Below, piece by piece: positions 7,902 to 16,071 of a stretch of DNA of 64,000 nt. The notes under the pieces were generated by a model that was not told the origin of the DNA, searched no databases, and worked only from the letters and a program-made list of their open reading frames with translations. Source of the DNA: Bacillota bacterium (GTDB lineage Bacteria > Bacillota > Clostridia > Christensenellales > Aristaeellaceae); assembly GCA_023413135.1 (NCBI GenBank), contig JAEZQK010000063.1, forward strand, positions 61,891 through 125,890, given 5' to 3'. The stretch's first letter is position 1. Every line of letters begins with the position of its first letter. The translations under genes were made by a program, and so were the position numbers.

Positions 7902-8348
7902 TTAGGGAATAGGATAAATGTCAGTGGCGGTAATTTTTGGTGGCATCGTCGACGTGATGCTATTAGTCAGTATATGCACCAGTTGATTACAGAAAAAGTG
8001 ATGAGCATACTGATAATTCACAACGTACTGGAGACAATTTGCAAGATTGAGAACTGTTAGCATGTTTTGACCAACCTGTAGTACTCTGGCTCGTTGAATT
8101 TCTTTTTGCTGAGGATCTTGTTGTGACGGTCTTGACGGTTCAGGTGCTTGGACGAGAGTAATTGACTGAGCTGTGATCTGTTTCGGGATATTCATTGTAA
8201 TTGTACCGTTACCAGTGATGCGAACAATATCACCCGGATTGAATTGGTGAGCCATATTTGCGCGGACAAAAACTTCTTGACCGGTAGATATATCCCGAAC
8301 AAAGAGATCTCGTGACTCTAAGCGAATTACTCTTGCAGTAATTGTCAT
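7902..8348 (-). CDS. hypothetical protein with OB-fold-like N-terminus
   Basis: The chosen start is ATG 8348, which has AGGAGG eight bases upstream; the frame is open further upstream but has no such site there. The 148 residues begin with a beta-rich segment (ITARVIRLESRDLFVRD, then GDIVRITGNGTI) that looks like a small OB-fold. A Pro/Ser/Gln linker (about residues 65-80) and a tail with several Asn and His residues follow. A TATAAT lies 40 bases upstream on the minus strand. Short OB-fold proteins of this type recur in Clostridia without known function. Confidence 0.55.
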   Translation of the reverse strand: MTITARVIRLESRDLFVRDISTGQEVFVRANMAHQFNPGDIVRITGNGTITMNIPKQITAQSITLVQAPEPSRPSQQDPQQKEIQRARVLQVGQNMLTVLNLANCLQYVVNYQYAHHFFCNQLVHILTNSITSTMPPKITATDIYPIP

Positions 8349-8554
8349 TTGAAGACCTCCTGCTAGATAATTCCGGTTTATTATATGAAAGATTTTCGTC
8401 TCGCGTGAAAATACCGTAGCACACGGGACGGTTCTGCGTGTTAATGAAGAGAACAAGAACACAAAGAACCACCTCATGTTCTGCTCATCCCCCTGTTCTT
8501 TCTGGAGCTTTCCAAGAAGGCCTGGGGCAATTTCCCTGTGGAGCAAAAGATAAG

Positions 8555-8940
8555 CTATACGGGCGTCGTAAACGGAGCGTACCTAAAAACGTGGCATACC
8601 ATAACCGTTCGGCCCGTTTCCCCGGCCTTTTTTGCGATACGCAGGCACTCCATGGGATCGGGGGAGATCGGCTTTTCCAGCAGCAGGTGGTATCCTAAGT
8701 CCATGGCAGCCATGGCCTGGCGGTAATGGTCTCTGTCCATGGAGGCGATAATGACGGCATCAGCCAGATAGCCTTCGTGAAAACCCGCTCCGGGGGAATG
8801 GAAAAGGCCTTGGCAGCAGCCATACGCCTAAGGGTGTGGGGTTCCGCCACAGCCGTGATCTCAGCCAGCCCGCTTTTTTGCGCGGCCTCCCCATAGACCA
8901 TGCCCTGTTGACCGGCGCCGATGAGCGCTAGCTTCAGCAA
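8555..8940 (-). pseudogene. Gfo/Idh/MocA oxidoreductase remnant
   Basis: Two frames together encode the first 125 or so residues of a Gfo/Idh/MocA dehydrogenase. The first has the Rossmann start LALIGAGQQG; the second has DAVIIASMDRDHYRQA, LLLEKPIS and VCHVFRYAPF. The frames join if one base is restored near 8774-8778 (FT, then EGYLADAV). The similarity stops at RYAPF near 8570, so the catalytic C-terminal two thirds are missing. TTG 8940 is the likely former start, 13 bases after the sugar-kinase stop, so the two were probably once co-transcribed. It should be inactive. Confidence 0.75.
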
Positions 8941-8953
8941 AAACGCCCTTCTT

Positions 8954-10009
8954 TCAAAGATTCACGATCCTTTGCATTTCACCAAATTTACGCTCCATGT
9001 CCAATACCAATTGAAGTTGCGTGCGGCTGCGGTCCAGGTTCTGCCCGGGGCGGTGGATGCGGAAGTATACGTCCCCTTCCAGGTAATCGGTCAGAAACCG
9101 CAGGCCGCATTCCAGTGTTATCAATTTGGCAGCAAGAGGCAGCGTTTCAAGCTCCAGGGGTGTAAGGCTTTTGCCGCAGGCGGAGAGGAACCCTCTGGTA
9201 TATGCCTCAAACATCGGAAGCGACAGGCTGACGCGGCTCAGGTCCCTTTCGTCCTCCACTGCGGTGGATGCGCCGAAGCGGATGGAATCGCCAAAGTCGT
9301 TGCCGCACAAGCCCGGCATGACGGTGTCAAGGTCTATCACGCAAAGAGGTTTGCCGGTCGATGCATCCAGAAGCACGTTGTTGAGCTTGGTATCGTTGTG
9401 GGTGACCCGAAGGGGCAGCTCGCCGCTTAACAGCATCCTGACCATTTGGCTGGCTTCTTCCTCGCGCGCAAGAAAAAGGTCAATTTCCGGCTTCACATCC
9501 TGGGCCCTGTGCTCAGGGTCACCGCTTAATGCTTCATGAAATTTTCTGTAGCGGCCGATGGTATCATGAAAGCCGGGAATGGTCTCGGCAAGCTTATCTG
9601 CGGGAAAGTCGGATAGCAGGCTTTGAAACCGGCCGAAGGCGATCCCGCTTTCGTAAAACTCCTCCGCCGTATTGGCCTTGTCAAGGCAAACGCTGTCCCT
9701 GATGAATACAAACACCCGCCAAAACTCTCCCTGTTCATCCACAGCGTAAGACCCGCCGTCCAGGGTGGGCACAAGCCGCAGCACGCGCCTTTCATCCGGG
9801 TCCTTGTTCCAAAGGTGGTTCGTAACGGCCTGGATATTGCTCATCAGCGCGGGAACGTTGCGGAACACCTGGCGGTTAACCTTCTGCAATATGTATCGGG
9901 CGCCACTGTCGGTTTCCAGAAAAAACGTGGTGTTGATATGCCCGCTGTCACAGCGGCTCAACGAAACAGGCCGGCCATCCAATTGAAATGCGAACGGCAC
10001 TTTTTCCAT
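8954..10009 (-). CDS. phosphotransferase family sugar kinase (NahK-like)
   Basis: A 351-residue APH/choline-kinase-fold protein. The catalytic loop reads RVTHNDTKLNN (Asp near residue 205) and the metal-binding Asp lies in CVIDLDTVMPG (near 227). The N-terminal half carries FFLETDSGARYILQKVN, typical of N-acetylhexosamine 1-kinases and related enzymes. Members phosphorylate sugars such as GlcNAc or GalNAc at C1. The length matches NahK (about 360). The ATG has GAAAGG ten bases upstream. It lies between an SGNH hydrolase and a decayed sugar dehydrogenase, in line with sugar catabolism. The substrate is not certain. Confidence 0.8.
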   Translation of the reverse strand: MEKVPFAFQLDGRPVSLSRCDSGHINTTFFLETDSGARYILQKVNRQVFRNVPALMSNIQAVTNHLWNKDPDERRVLRLVPTLDGGSYAVDEQGEFWRVFVFIRDSVCLDKANTAEEFYESGIAFGRFQSLLSDFPADKLAETIPGFHDTIGRYRKFHEALSGDPEHRAQDVKPEIDLFLAREEEASQMVRMLLSGELPLRVTHNDTKLNNVLLDASTGKPLCVIDLDTVMPGLCGNDFGDSIRFGASTAVEDERDLSRVSLSLPMFEAYTRGFLSACGKSLTPLELETLPLAAKLITLECGLRFLTDYLEGDVYFRIHRPGQNLDRSRTQLQLVLDMERKFGEMQRIVNL

Positions 10010-10143
10010 TTTTTATCAACCTTTCAGGATTACATAAATGCTTTCCTATATGAAACAAAATATGAACAGGAAAGTCAATATGTTTTGCGCAAAAAGAAAA
10101 AAACCGGCACGCAAGATTAATCATTTGAAATGTTATAATGGCA

Positions 10144-11214
10144 TTACCCCAATAAAGGTACGATAGCTTTCATTATTCCTTCAGCCATGCGGAAAAACCC
10201 CAGGTCATTGGGATGTGTTGCGTCTACCGTACACGCATCCCGGTCATGCTCGTTAAAGAGTGATTCCCCATCCACAAAACTAACCTTTTGATCGCCTGCA
10301 TCGATGGCATGCTGATACGTGGCCAGTATGACATCTTTAAACCGTCTTGCTGTTTCCGGGCATTTATCCGTATCCGGCCTGGATACAAACAAAATAGGGG
10401 TATCCGGCTGCTTTTCCCTGAAAACCCGGTACAGCGGCTCATGCGTTAAAGCAAGCTGATCGGGTGTCTGCGCGTTGTGGTCGTAATCGCATACGAATAA
10501 TTTCATTTTCAGGCCGGCGAGATATTCGGCAATAACTTGGCCGCCTGTTGCGCTGCCTGAGAACCCCAGGTTGATATAGTCCCTGTTTAATTTGCGTGAA
10601 ATCATTGCCGGATAGGCATTGCCCGGACGTGACGCACAGCCCCCCTGGGTGATGGAAGAACCGTAATATACAATCGGATCACCGCTTACATAGGGCTTGC
10701 CATGCTTTTCAAGCATAGAATCTTTCGATAAACCTATGAGCAGCTTGTCCACACCGCTGTACAATGGCATATTGATTGTTATATCGCGCATGCAACGCGA
10801 TGCAAAACGGTATACGGAAGTATACCCGTTTTGCATGTCAACAGGGGGCATGAATGTGCCCATGTATACATCTGTATCGCGCATCCCGTACAGGTCAAAC
10901 CCCGCGCTGCCCGCAAGGGGCATATGGGGCATGCGGCAGACTGCATTGATTTGGGCATGCAGTACCACATACGGCGAATTGGTGCGGAAGCGTATCCGCC
11001 CCCCGGCGGTGCACGTATGCATTTTGAATACACCTGGATTTATAAGCTCCGCAATGGATTCCGGCATGCGCCGATAGGGATGCGATTCCAAAGGCTTATA
11101 TAATCCGTACATGTCAAACGGGTCATCCTGTACGCTGAACCATTGCACATCCTTTTCTATACAGGCAGTGTTTACCGCAAGATTCCGGTCTATTTCTGCA
11201 ATCCGAATCCCCAT
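10144..11214 (-). CDS. SGNH/GDSL hydrolase with N-terminal beta domain
   Basis: A 356-residue protein without signal peptide. Residues 1 to about 170 contain the AGFDLYG motif of the GxDLY N-terminal domain. The C-terminal half is a Lipase_GDSL_3-type SGNH domain. Its nucleophile Ser lies in VYYGSSITQGG (near residue 188), the oxyanion Gly in NLGFSGSATG, and the Asp/His pair in VDATHPNDLG near the C-terminus. Such proteins deacylate sugars or are esterases of unknown range. It is divergent from the sugar importer at 11414, which suggests removal of an acyl group from imported sugar. Confidence 0.85.
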   Translation of the reverse strand: MGIRIAEIDRNLAVNTACIEKDVQWFSVQDDPFDMYGLYKPLESHPYRRMPESIAELINPGVFKMHTCTAGGRIRFRTNSPYVVLHAQINAVCRMPHMPLAGSAGFDLYGMRDTDVYMGTFMPPVDMQNGYTSVYRFASRCMRDITINMPLYSGVDKLLIGLSKDSMLEKHGKPYVSGDPIVYYGSSITQGGCASRPGNAYPAMISRKLNRDYINLGFSGSATGGQVIAEYLAGLKMKLFVCDYDHNAQTPDQLALTHEPLYRVFREKQPDTPILFVSRPDTDKCPETARRFKDVILATYQHAIDAGDQKVSFVDGESLFNEHDRDACTVDATHPNDLGFFRMAEGIMKAIVPLLG

Positions 11215-11325
11215 TTTTCTACTTCCTTTTCATCTATCATTGGAAAAAGTATGATATGGCAAAAGTATACAATTCATTTGGTGTTTCCATAATCATTGTA
11301 TATAAAAGGAACATCGGCCGCATTA

Positions 11326-11348
11326 AAAATAGTATTCAAAACTATTTT
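11326..11348. promoter_or_regulatory. inverted repeat in the SGNH hydrolase/importer divergent region
   Basis: AAAATAGT (11326-11333) pairs with ACTATTTT (11341-11348) across a seven-base spacer. Ten bases later CTATT-TT-AATAG forms a second small inverted repeat (11358-11369). These lie about 65-90 bases before the LplB-type start and may bind a regulator. Confidence 0.35.
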
Positions 11349-11413
11349 GGATGCATGCTATTTTAATAGTATATATACTCAGTATGTCACATGAAAGGAG
11401 AGGATTCCCGCGT

Positions 11414-12346
11414 ATGAAAATAGGCAGGATACAGATACGAAACAGGCGTTACCTGCGGGAGAATGTAGAGCTTGGAACGCTCTTTTTGCCTGCCGCCATA
11501 CTCATCATCCTGTTTTGCTATATTCCTTTATGGGGTGTTGTGATCGCATTCCAGGATTATGTGGCAGGTAATTCATTGTTTGCTTTTGATGACAGCGTGA
11601 AATGGGTCGGGCTGAAACACTTTCTCAAGTTCGTAAACAACAGGTATTTCTTCCGGCTGCTAGGCAATACATTCCGCCTGAGCGTATTGAATCTGGTTTT
11701 TGGCTTTACAATCCCGATCATTTTCGCATTGCTGCTCAATGAAGTCAGAAACATGCGTTATAAAAAGATCGTACAGACATCAAGCTATTTGCCCTATTTT
11801 ATATCCACCGTCGTGGCTGCGGGCATGATGTTGTCGTTTCTTGAGATCAACGGACTTATAAACAATTTCAGTAAATTGCTGGGCTTGGAAGCCAAGGAAT
11901 ACATCATCGATCCGAAATACTTTTCCGGAATATATACGATCACCAATGTGTGGAAGCATTTCGGGTTTGGCAGCATTCTTTACTTTTCAACCATATCATC
12001 CATCGACCCGGTGTTGTATGAGTCCGCAACGATTGACGGCGCAAACCGATGGAAGCAGATGCTGCATATTACGCTGCCGGGCATCAAATTCATTATTGCA
12101 GTACAGTTGGTTCTGCAGGTCGGCCGGATCCTGAGCACCAATACCGACCTGGTACTGCTGCTGTACCGTTCTTCTACCTATTCCACAGCCGACGTTATCG
12201 GAACCTATATCTACCGTGAGGGGATCATGGGTGGAAAATACAGCTACTCGGCAGCGGTAGGCCTATTCATGTCGATTATAGGCTTTGCCCTTACATACAT
12301 CGCAAACAAGGTCAGCAACAAGCTGACTGGATACGGCATGTGGTGA
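11414..12346 (+). CDS. sugar ABC transporter permease, LplB type
   Basis: A 310-residue inner-membrane permease of the binding-protein-dependent type with six expected helices. The EAA loop contacting the ATPase is visible as SATIDGANRWKQMLHITLPG around residues 215-235. I chose ATG 11414, with GGAGAGG ten bases upstream, over an ATG at 11384 that lies before that site. It forms one unit with the second permease and the binding protein downstream. No ATPase gene is nearby, so it probably shares an MsmX-type ATPase encoded elsewhere, as is usual for this class in Firmicutes. Confidence 0.88.
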   Translation: MKIGRIQIRNRRYLRENVELGTLFLPAAILIILFCYIPLWGVVIAFQDYVAGNSLFAFDDSVKWVGLKHFLKFVNNRYFFRLLGNTFRLSVLNLVFGFTIPIIFALLLNEVRNMRYKKIVQTSSYLPYFISTVVAAGMMLSFLEINGLINNFSKLLGLEAKEYIIDPKYFSGIYTITNVWKHFGFGSILYFSTISSIDPVLYESATIDGANRWKQMLHITLPGIKFIIAVQLVLQVGRILSTNTDLVLLLYRSSTYSTADVIGTYIYREGIMGGKYSYSAAVGLFMSIIGFALTYIANKVSNKLTGYGMW

Positions 12347-12351
12347 TTGAT

Positions 12352-13254
12352 ATGAAACAAAGAAACAGGATACGTACAGGCAGCCGAATCGCCGATGGAT
12401 TTATTTATGCTATAGCCGCACTGTTTGCGCTGGTATCGCTGTATCCCATTTATTATGTTCTGATCCTCTCCTTCTCTTCGCCTGAACATGCAATTACCAT
12501 GCAGGTTTACCTTTGGCCCAAGGGATTCTATCTGGAGGGTTACCGCAGGCTGCTATCTGACAGTCATTTATGGATCTCATACCGAAACACGTTGATCTTT
12601 GCCGCCTCCGAAACGGTCTTAATGCTGACGGTTTGTTCAATGGCAGCCTATGCCCTGTCATCGAAGCATTTGTATGGAAGAAAGCTGTATAACATGTTTT
12701 TGCTGGTGCCCATGTACTTCAGCGGCGGCATCATCCCATTGTTCCTGCTGATACTGCAATTAGGCATCTACAATACTCCATGGGCCCTGATCCTGCCAGG
12801 CGCATTCAATATCTGGTACATCATACTGATAAAGTCCTATTTCAGCACAATCCCAGAATCATTGCGTGAGGCGGCTCAAATAGACGGTGCTAACAGTTAT
12901 CAGGTATTTACGAGCATTTATATCCCCGCCTCAAAAGCGATCCTTGCGGTGGTAGCGCTGTATACGATCGTCGGCGTATGGAACAGCTGGTATAACGCTT
13001 CCATCTTTATTTCCGATGCCAATTGGCAGCCCCTTCAATTGTACCTGCGCAAGGTTCTAATTGCGCAAAGCGTTGACTTGAGCCAGGAATTGCTGTCGGC
13101 CGCAGAACTGATTGAGGATCAAAAAAATCGTCTCAGCAACAACCAGCTGAAGTATACGATCATCATTATTTCATCGCTGCCAATGCTGGTTGCTTATCCC
13201 TATTTCCAGAAGTATTTTGTCAAGGGTGTCATGGTCGGTTCGCTTAAGGAATGA
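12352..13254 (+). CDS. sugar ABC transporter permease, LplC/YtcP type
   Basis: A 300-residue partner of the LplB-type permease, starting five bases after its stop. The EAA motif is EAAQIDGANSYQVFTSIYIP around residues 178-197. The N-terminus has a first helix (ALFALVSLYPIYYVLILSF) and an SSPEHAI loop, and the C-terminus a KYFVKGVMVGSLKE tail, both typical of CarB/YtcP-type permeases. An upstream GTG in frame at 12340 overlaps the previous gene, but ATG 12352 is the simpler start. Confidence 0.88.
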   Translation: MKQRNRIRTGSRIADGFIYAIAALFALVSLYPIYYVLILSFSSPEHAITMQVYLWPKGFYLEGYRRLLSDSHLWISYRNTLIFAASETVLMLTVCSMAAYALSSKHLYGRKLYNMFLLVPMYFSGGIIPLFLLILQLGIYNTPWALILPGAFNIWYIILIKSYFSTIPESLREAAQIDGANSYQVFTSIYIPASKAILAVVALYTIVGVWNSWYNASIFISDANWQPLQLYLRKVLIAQSVDLSQELLSAAELIEDQKNRLSNNQLKYTIIIISSLPMLVAYPYFQKYFVKGVMVGSLKE

Positions 13255-13309
13255 TATCCAAGAAATATATGGGAACAACCCATATAAAATATAGTTGGGA
13301 GGGTATTCA

Positions 13310-14998
13310 ATGAAAAGGTGCATATCTGTTTTCCTCGTGACCGCGCTGCTCATGTGTTTGCTGCCCTTTAATGTGGTGTCAGCCACCGAGCTTACGACCG
13401 TAACGGCATACGGCACAACGCCATCCTATTTCACCTCTGAAGAAGCCCAGAAGACCCCTTCATTCAAACGGCTGGAGGAGATCTTTGCCGCAAAAGGCAT
13501 TAAGCTGGATGTTACGATGGTAGATTCGGATCAATACACCAATGTATTGCAAGCGCTTATCTTATCCGATGATCTGCCTGATTTTTTCAACGCCAGCTCC
13601 CTGACCTCTACGGATTGTGTCAACCTCATTGAGGCCGGCAAGATCCTTTCCATTGATGATTGCCTTCCTTATAGTGATGGCACCGCGGCAACGGCCTTTG
13701 CCGAAGGTGGTACGCATTATGTTCTGAGACAAAAGGATACGTACACGGATGGAAAGCTCTATTTTACCGGCAATATCAGTGTACTTCCCTCGGCTATTGA
13801 TCCCGTATTCGGGTATAGCGGTGTTACAGGCGGAACTTACGGCATGAAGATCCGTAAAGACTGGCTGGACAAGCTGGGCCTTGCCATGCCTACTACCCTG
13901 GATGAATACCTTGATGTGCTGGTTGCGTTCCGTGAAAAAGATGCCAATGGGAATGGGATCGCCGACGAGCGGATGGTTTTGCAGCTGAACACCTGCAATT
14001 CCACCTTTGGCGGATTCTTTGACACTGGTGTATCCAATTGGTTCGGTCTTGCAAATTACATGTTCCAGCTGAACCGCAAGACATGGAAAGTGGAACTCCC
14101 TTACTTCCAGGATGGATTTGTGGATTACGTGAATTTCATCAAAAAGTGTGTTGAAGCAAACGTTCTGTACTTGAGCGACAATGTGGAAAAGAGCGATACG
14201 GCCTTGTCGGCCCTGATTGCCCAGAACGTTGTAAGTTCCTATCAGTATATGTCTGTATCCGATGTATACACGGATGAGAACCAGGATTACGTGTACATCC
14301 CCGCGATCCAGGCGGTAGAAGGCATTGATCCGGTTGCGACGGGCAGCGTTGGCTATAAAGGCTATGGCTATTTCGGCCTGTCCAGCAAGGTCGACCCCAA
14401 AGTTGGCGCGGCCTTCCTGGATGCGATATGCTCACAGGATTATGCTGTGTGGCACACTTATGGCGGCCAGGAGGGTGTGACCTATCAAGTAGTGGATGGA
14501 TCCTATCAGAGCCTTATGTCAACCAAAAAGGAAGAGCTGCAGGCCAGCGGGCTTGTGAAGGGCAGCTATCTGGGGGCTTTCGTGCCTGGGCTTACAACAT
14601 ATGCCATCTATTCTACCTATAAGGGCGAAAGCCAAATCTACGAAAGCTATGATGCATTCCTTAATTCCAAGTATTTCAAGGAAGTTGTGGCGCCTACATA
14701 TACGGGGAACAAATACCAGAGTTTCATGGATTGGTGTGAAAAGGCAAAAACGTTGCTGATGTATGACATGAACAGCGACCTTACCATCATTTTGCCGCTC
14801 ATGTCTGCGGAGGATGCGGAAGTCATTTCCACCTATCAAAACGATTTGTATACGTATATGGATGAGTTGTTTGCCAATTTAATCTCGGGGAACCAAAGTC
14901 TTGAGGATATCGATACCTATCGGCAGGATATGATTGATATGGGCTTGTATGAAATGCGCGATATCTACCAAAAGCTGTTTGATCAGGTGTCACATTAA
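13310..14998 (+). CDS. extracellular sugar-binding protein of the LplB/LplC importer
   Basis: A 562-residue family 1 solute-binding protein of LplA size. ATG 13310 has GGGAGGG six bases upstream. The Sec signal peptide covers about residues 1-25 (MKRCISVFLVTALLMCLLPF), with a likely cut after VVSA. LLMC does not fit a lipobox well, so anchoring to the membrane is doubtful. The mature part holds IRKDWLDKLGL and FREKDANGNGI, common in oligosaccharide-binding LplA-like proteins. It ends at a strong terminator at 15015. Confidence 0.88.
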   Translation: MKRCISVFLVTALLMCLLPFNVVSATELTTVTAYGTTPSYFTSEEAQKTPSFKRLEEIFAAKGIKLDVTMVDSDQYTNVLQALILSDDLPDFFNASSLTSTDCVNLIEAGKILSIDDCLPYSDGTAATAFAEGGTHYVLRQKDTYTDGKLYFTGNISVLPSAIDPVFGYSGVTGGTYGMKIRKDWLDKLGLAMPTTLDEYLDVLVAFREKDANGNGIADERMVLQLNTCNSTFGGFFDTGVSNWFGLANYMFQLNRKTWKVELPYFQDGFVDYVNFIKKCVEANVLYLSDNVEKSDTALSALIAQNVVSSYQYMSVSDVYTDENQDYVYIPAIQAVEGIDPVATGSVGYKGYGYFGLSSKVDPKVGAAFLDAICSQDYAVWHTYGGQEGVTYQVVDGSYQSLMSTKKEELQASGLVKGSYLGAFVPGLTTYAIYSTYKGESQIYESYDAFLNSKYFKEVVAPTYTGNKYQSFMDWCEKAKTLLMYDMNSDLTIILPLMSAEDAEVISTYQNDLYTYMDELFANLISGNQSLEDIDTYRQDMIDMGLYEMRDIYQKLFDQVSH

Positions 14999-15014
14999 TA
15001 GGCATACAGCCATA

Positions 15015-15044
15015 GGGGGAAGGCCTGCCCTTCCCCCTCTTTTT
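15015..15044 (+). terminator. rho-independent terminator of the sugar importer operon
   Basis: The stem GGGGGAAGG (15015-15023) pairs with CCTTCCCCC (15029-15037) around a five-base loop and is followed by TCTTTTT. It lies between convergent genes and overlaps the last base of the AraC-type stop codon. Confidence 0.9.
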
Positions 15045-15952
15045 CAAACTTCCTTTACTTCAAGTTTGCCTTCCAGCGCAAGCTGCCTGTATTCGCTTGG
15101 CGTACAGGATGTAAAACGATGGAATACGGTTGAAAAATAGCTGCTGGATCCAAAGGAAAGATCCATGGCCGTTTCGGTTATGCTTTTCCCATTTTTCAGG
15201 TATTCTTTGGACTGGTCGATCTTCAGACGCATGATATAATAGCCGGGAGTGATACCGGCATCAGAGCGGAATTTCGTTTTGAAATACGATGGGGAGTACC
15301 CAAATACAGATGCGATATCTTCGATTTTAAGTGGTTCATGGATATGAAGATGGATATAGTTATCCACTTCCTGAAGAAAGTTATTGTTGCTGGCGCAAGG
15401 GGATGAATGGGCGATATCACACAGCATGTACAACAAAGTCGCGATTTGCGATTGTCCGCACTGTTTGAGCGTCTCATCCTTTGCCGATATGTTACGAAAG
15501 GCATCGGCAACCAGCTGGTTGATATTGTCGTTGCCCGGATAAATATAATCCTCGATTTTCAGCAATTGCCCCATCAAATAGCTGGAATGATATTCGTCTA
15601 ACCCAAGAATGGTTTTACTATCCAGCAGATTGATCTGAAAATAGTAAAACTCCGCCATAATTTGAGGCATGCCTGCCGAGCTGTGGATGATGTTGGGCAA
15701 TGTAATGAAGATTTGGTTGCCATATAACTTGTGGACTATGTCATCCACCTCATATATCTGCGTGCCCTTCAGCATCACCGTAACTTCCATTGAGTTCATA
15801 TGGATATGGCTTCTAAGCGGTGGGTCGTTTGTTTTCCGGTTGCAATGACCGAATGATCCCAGGCTCTCAATATGATGCTCGTCGTAAGTCAACCGCTGGT
15901 AGTCCTTTGTCCAGCGGGGCAGGGCATATTGGTGAAGCTGCATCAAATCCAT
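15044..15952 (-). CDS. AraC-family transcriptional regulator with cupin N-terminus
   Basis: A 302-residue regulator. Residues 1 to about 150 form a cupin-like sensing domain (RSHIHMNSMEVTVMLKG), and residues 200-295 hold two helix-turn-helix units (IEDIASVFGYSPSYFKTKF and ETAMDLSFGSSSYFSTVFHR). ATG 15952 is preceded by GGGGAGGG eight bases upstream; an ATG nine codons earlier has no ribosome-binding site. Placed between the importer and the phosphodiester glycosidase, it most likely controls both. It diverges from the latter across a 119-base promoter region. Confidence 0.88.
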   Translation of the reverse strand: MDLMQLHQYALPRWTKDYQRLTYDEHHIESLGSFGHCNRKTNDPPLRSHIHMNSMEVTVMLKGTQIYEVDDIVHKLYGNQIFITLPNIIHSSAGMPQIMAEFYYFQINLLDSKTILGLDEYHSSYLMGQLLKIEDYIYPGNDNINQLVADAFRNISAKDETLKQCGQSQIATLLYMLCDIAHSSPCASNNNFLQEVDNYIHLHIHEPLKIEDIASVFGYSPSYFKTKFRSDAGITPGYYIMRLKIDQSKEYLKNGKSITETAMDLSFGSSSYFSTVFHRFTSCTPSEYRQLALEGKLEVKEV

Positions 15953-16037
15953 AAAGCGGTCCCTCCCCTGCTGTATCATGAAAACACTATTGTTATGATA
16001 GCACAGGTTTGTGTAAGTGTGTATAGGATATATTGAG

Positions 16038-16045
16038 AAATAGCA
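16038..16045 (+). promoter_or_regulatory. AAATAGCA motif shared with the importer promoter region
   Basis: AAATAGCA occurs here, 27 bases before the glycosidase start, and in reverse orientation at 11356-11363 before the importer operon. Related GATAGCA and TATAGCA words flank this copy. An AraC half-site is possible, but an eight-base match is weak evidence. Confidence 0.25.
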
Positions 16046-16071
16046 ATACTTTATAGCAAGGAGACCTTTTC

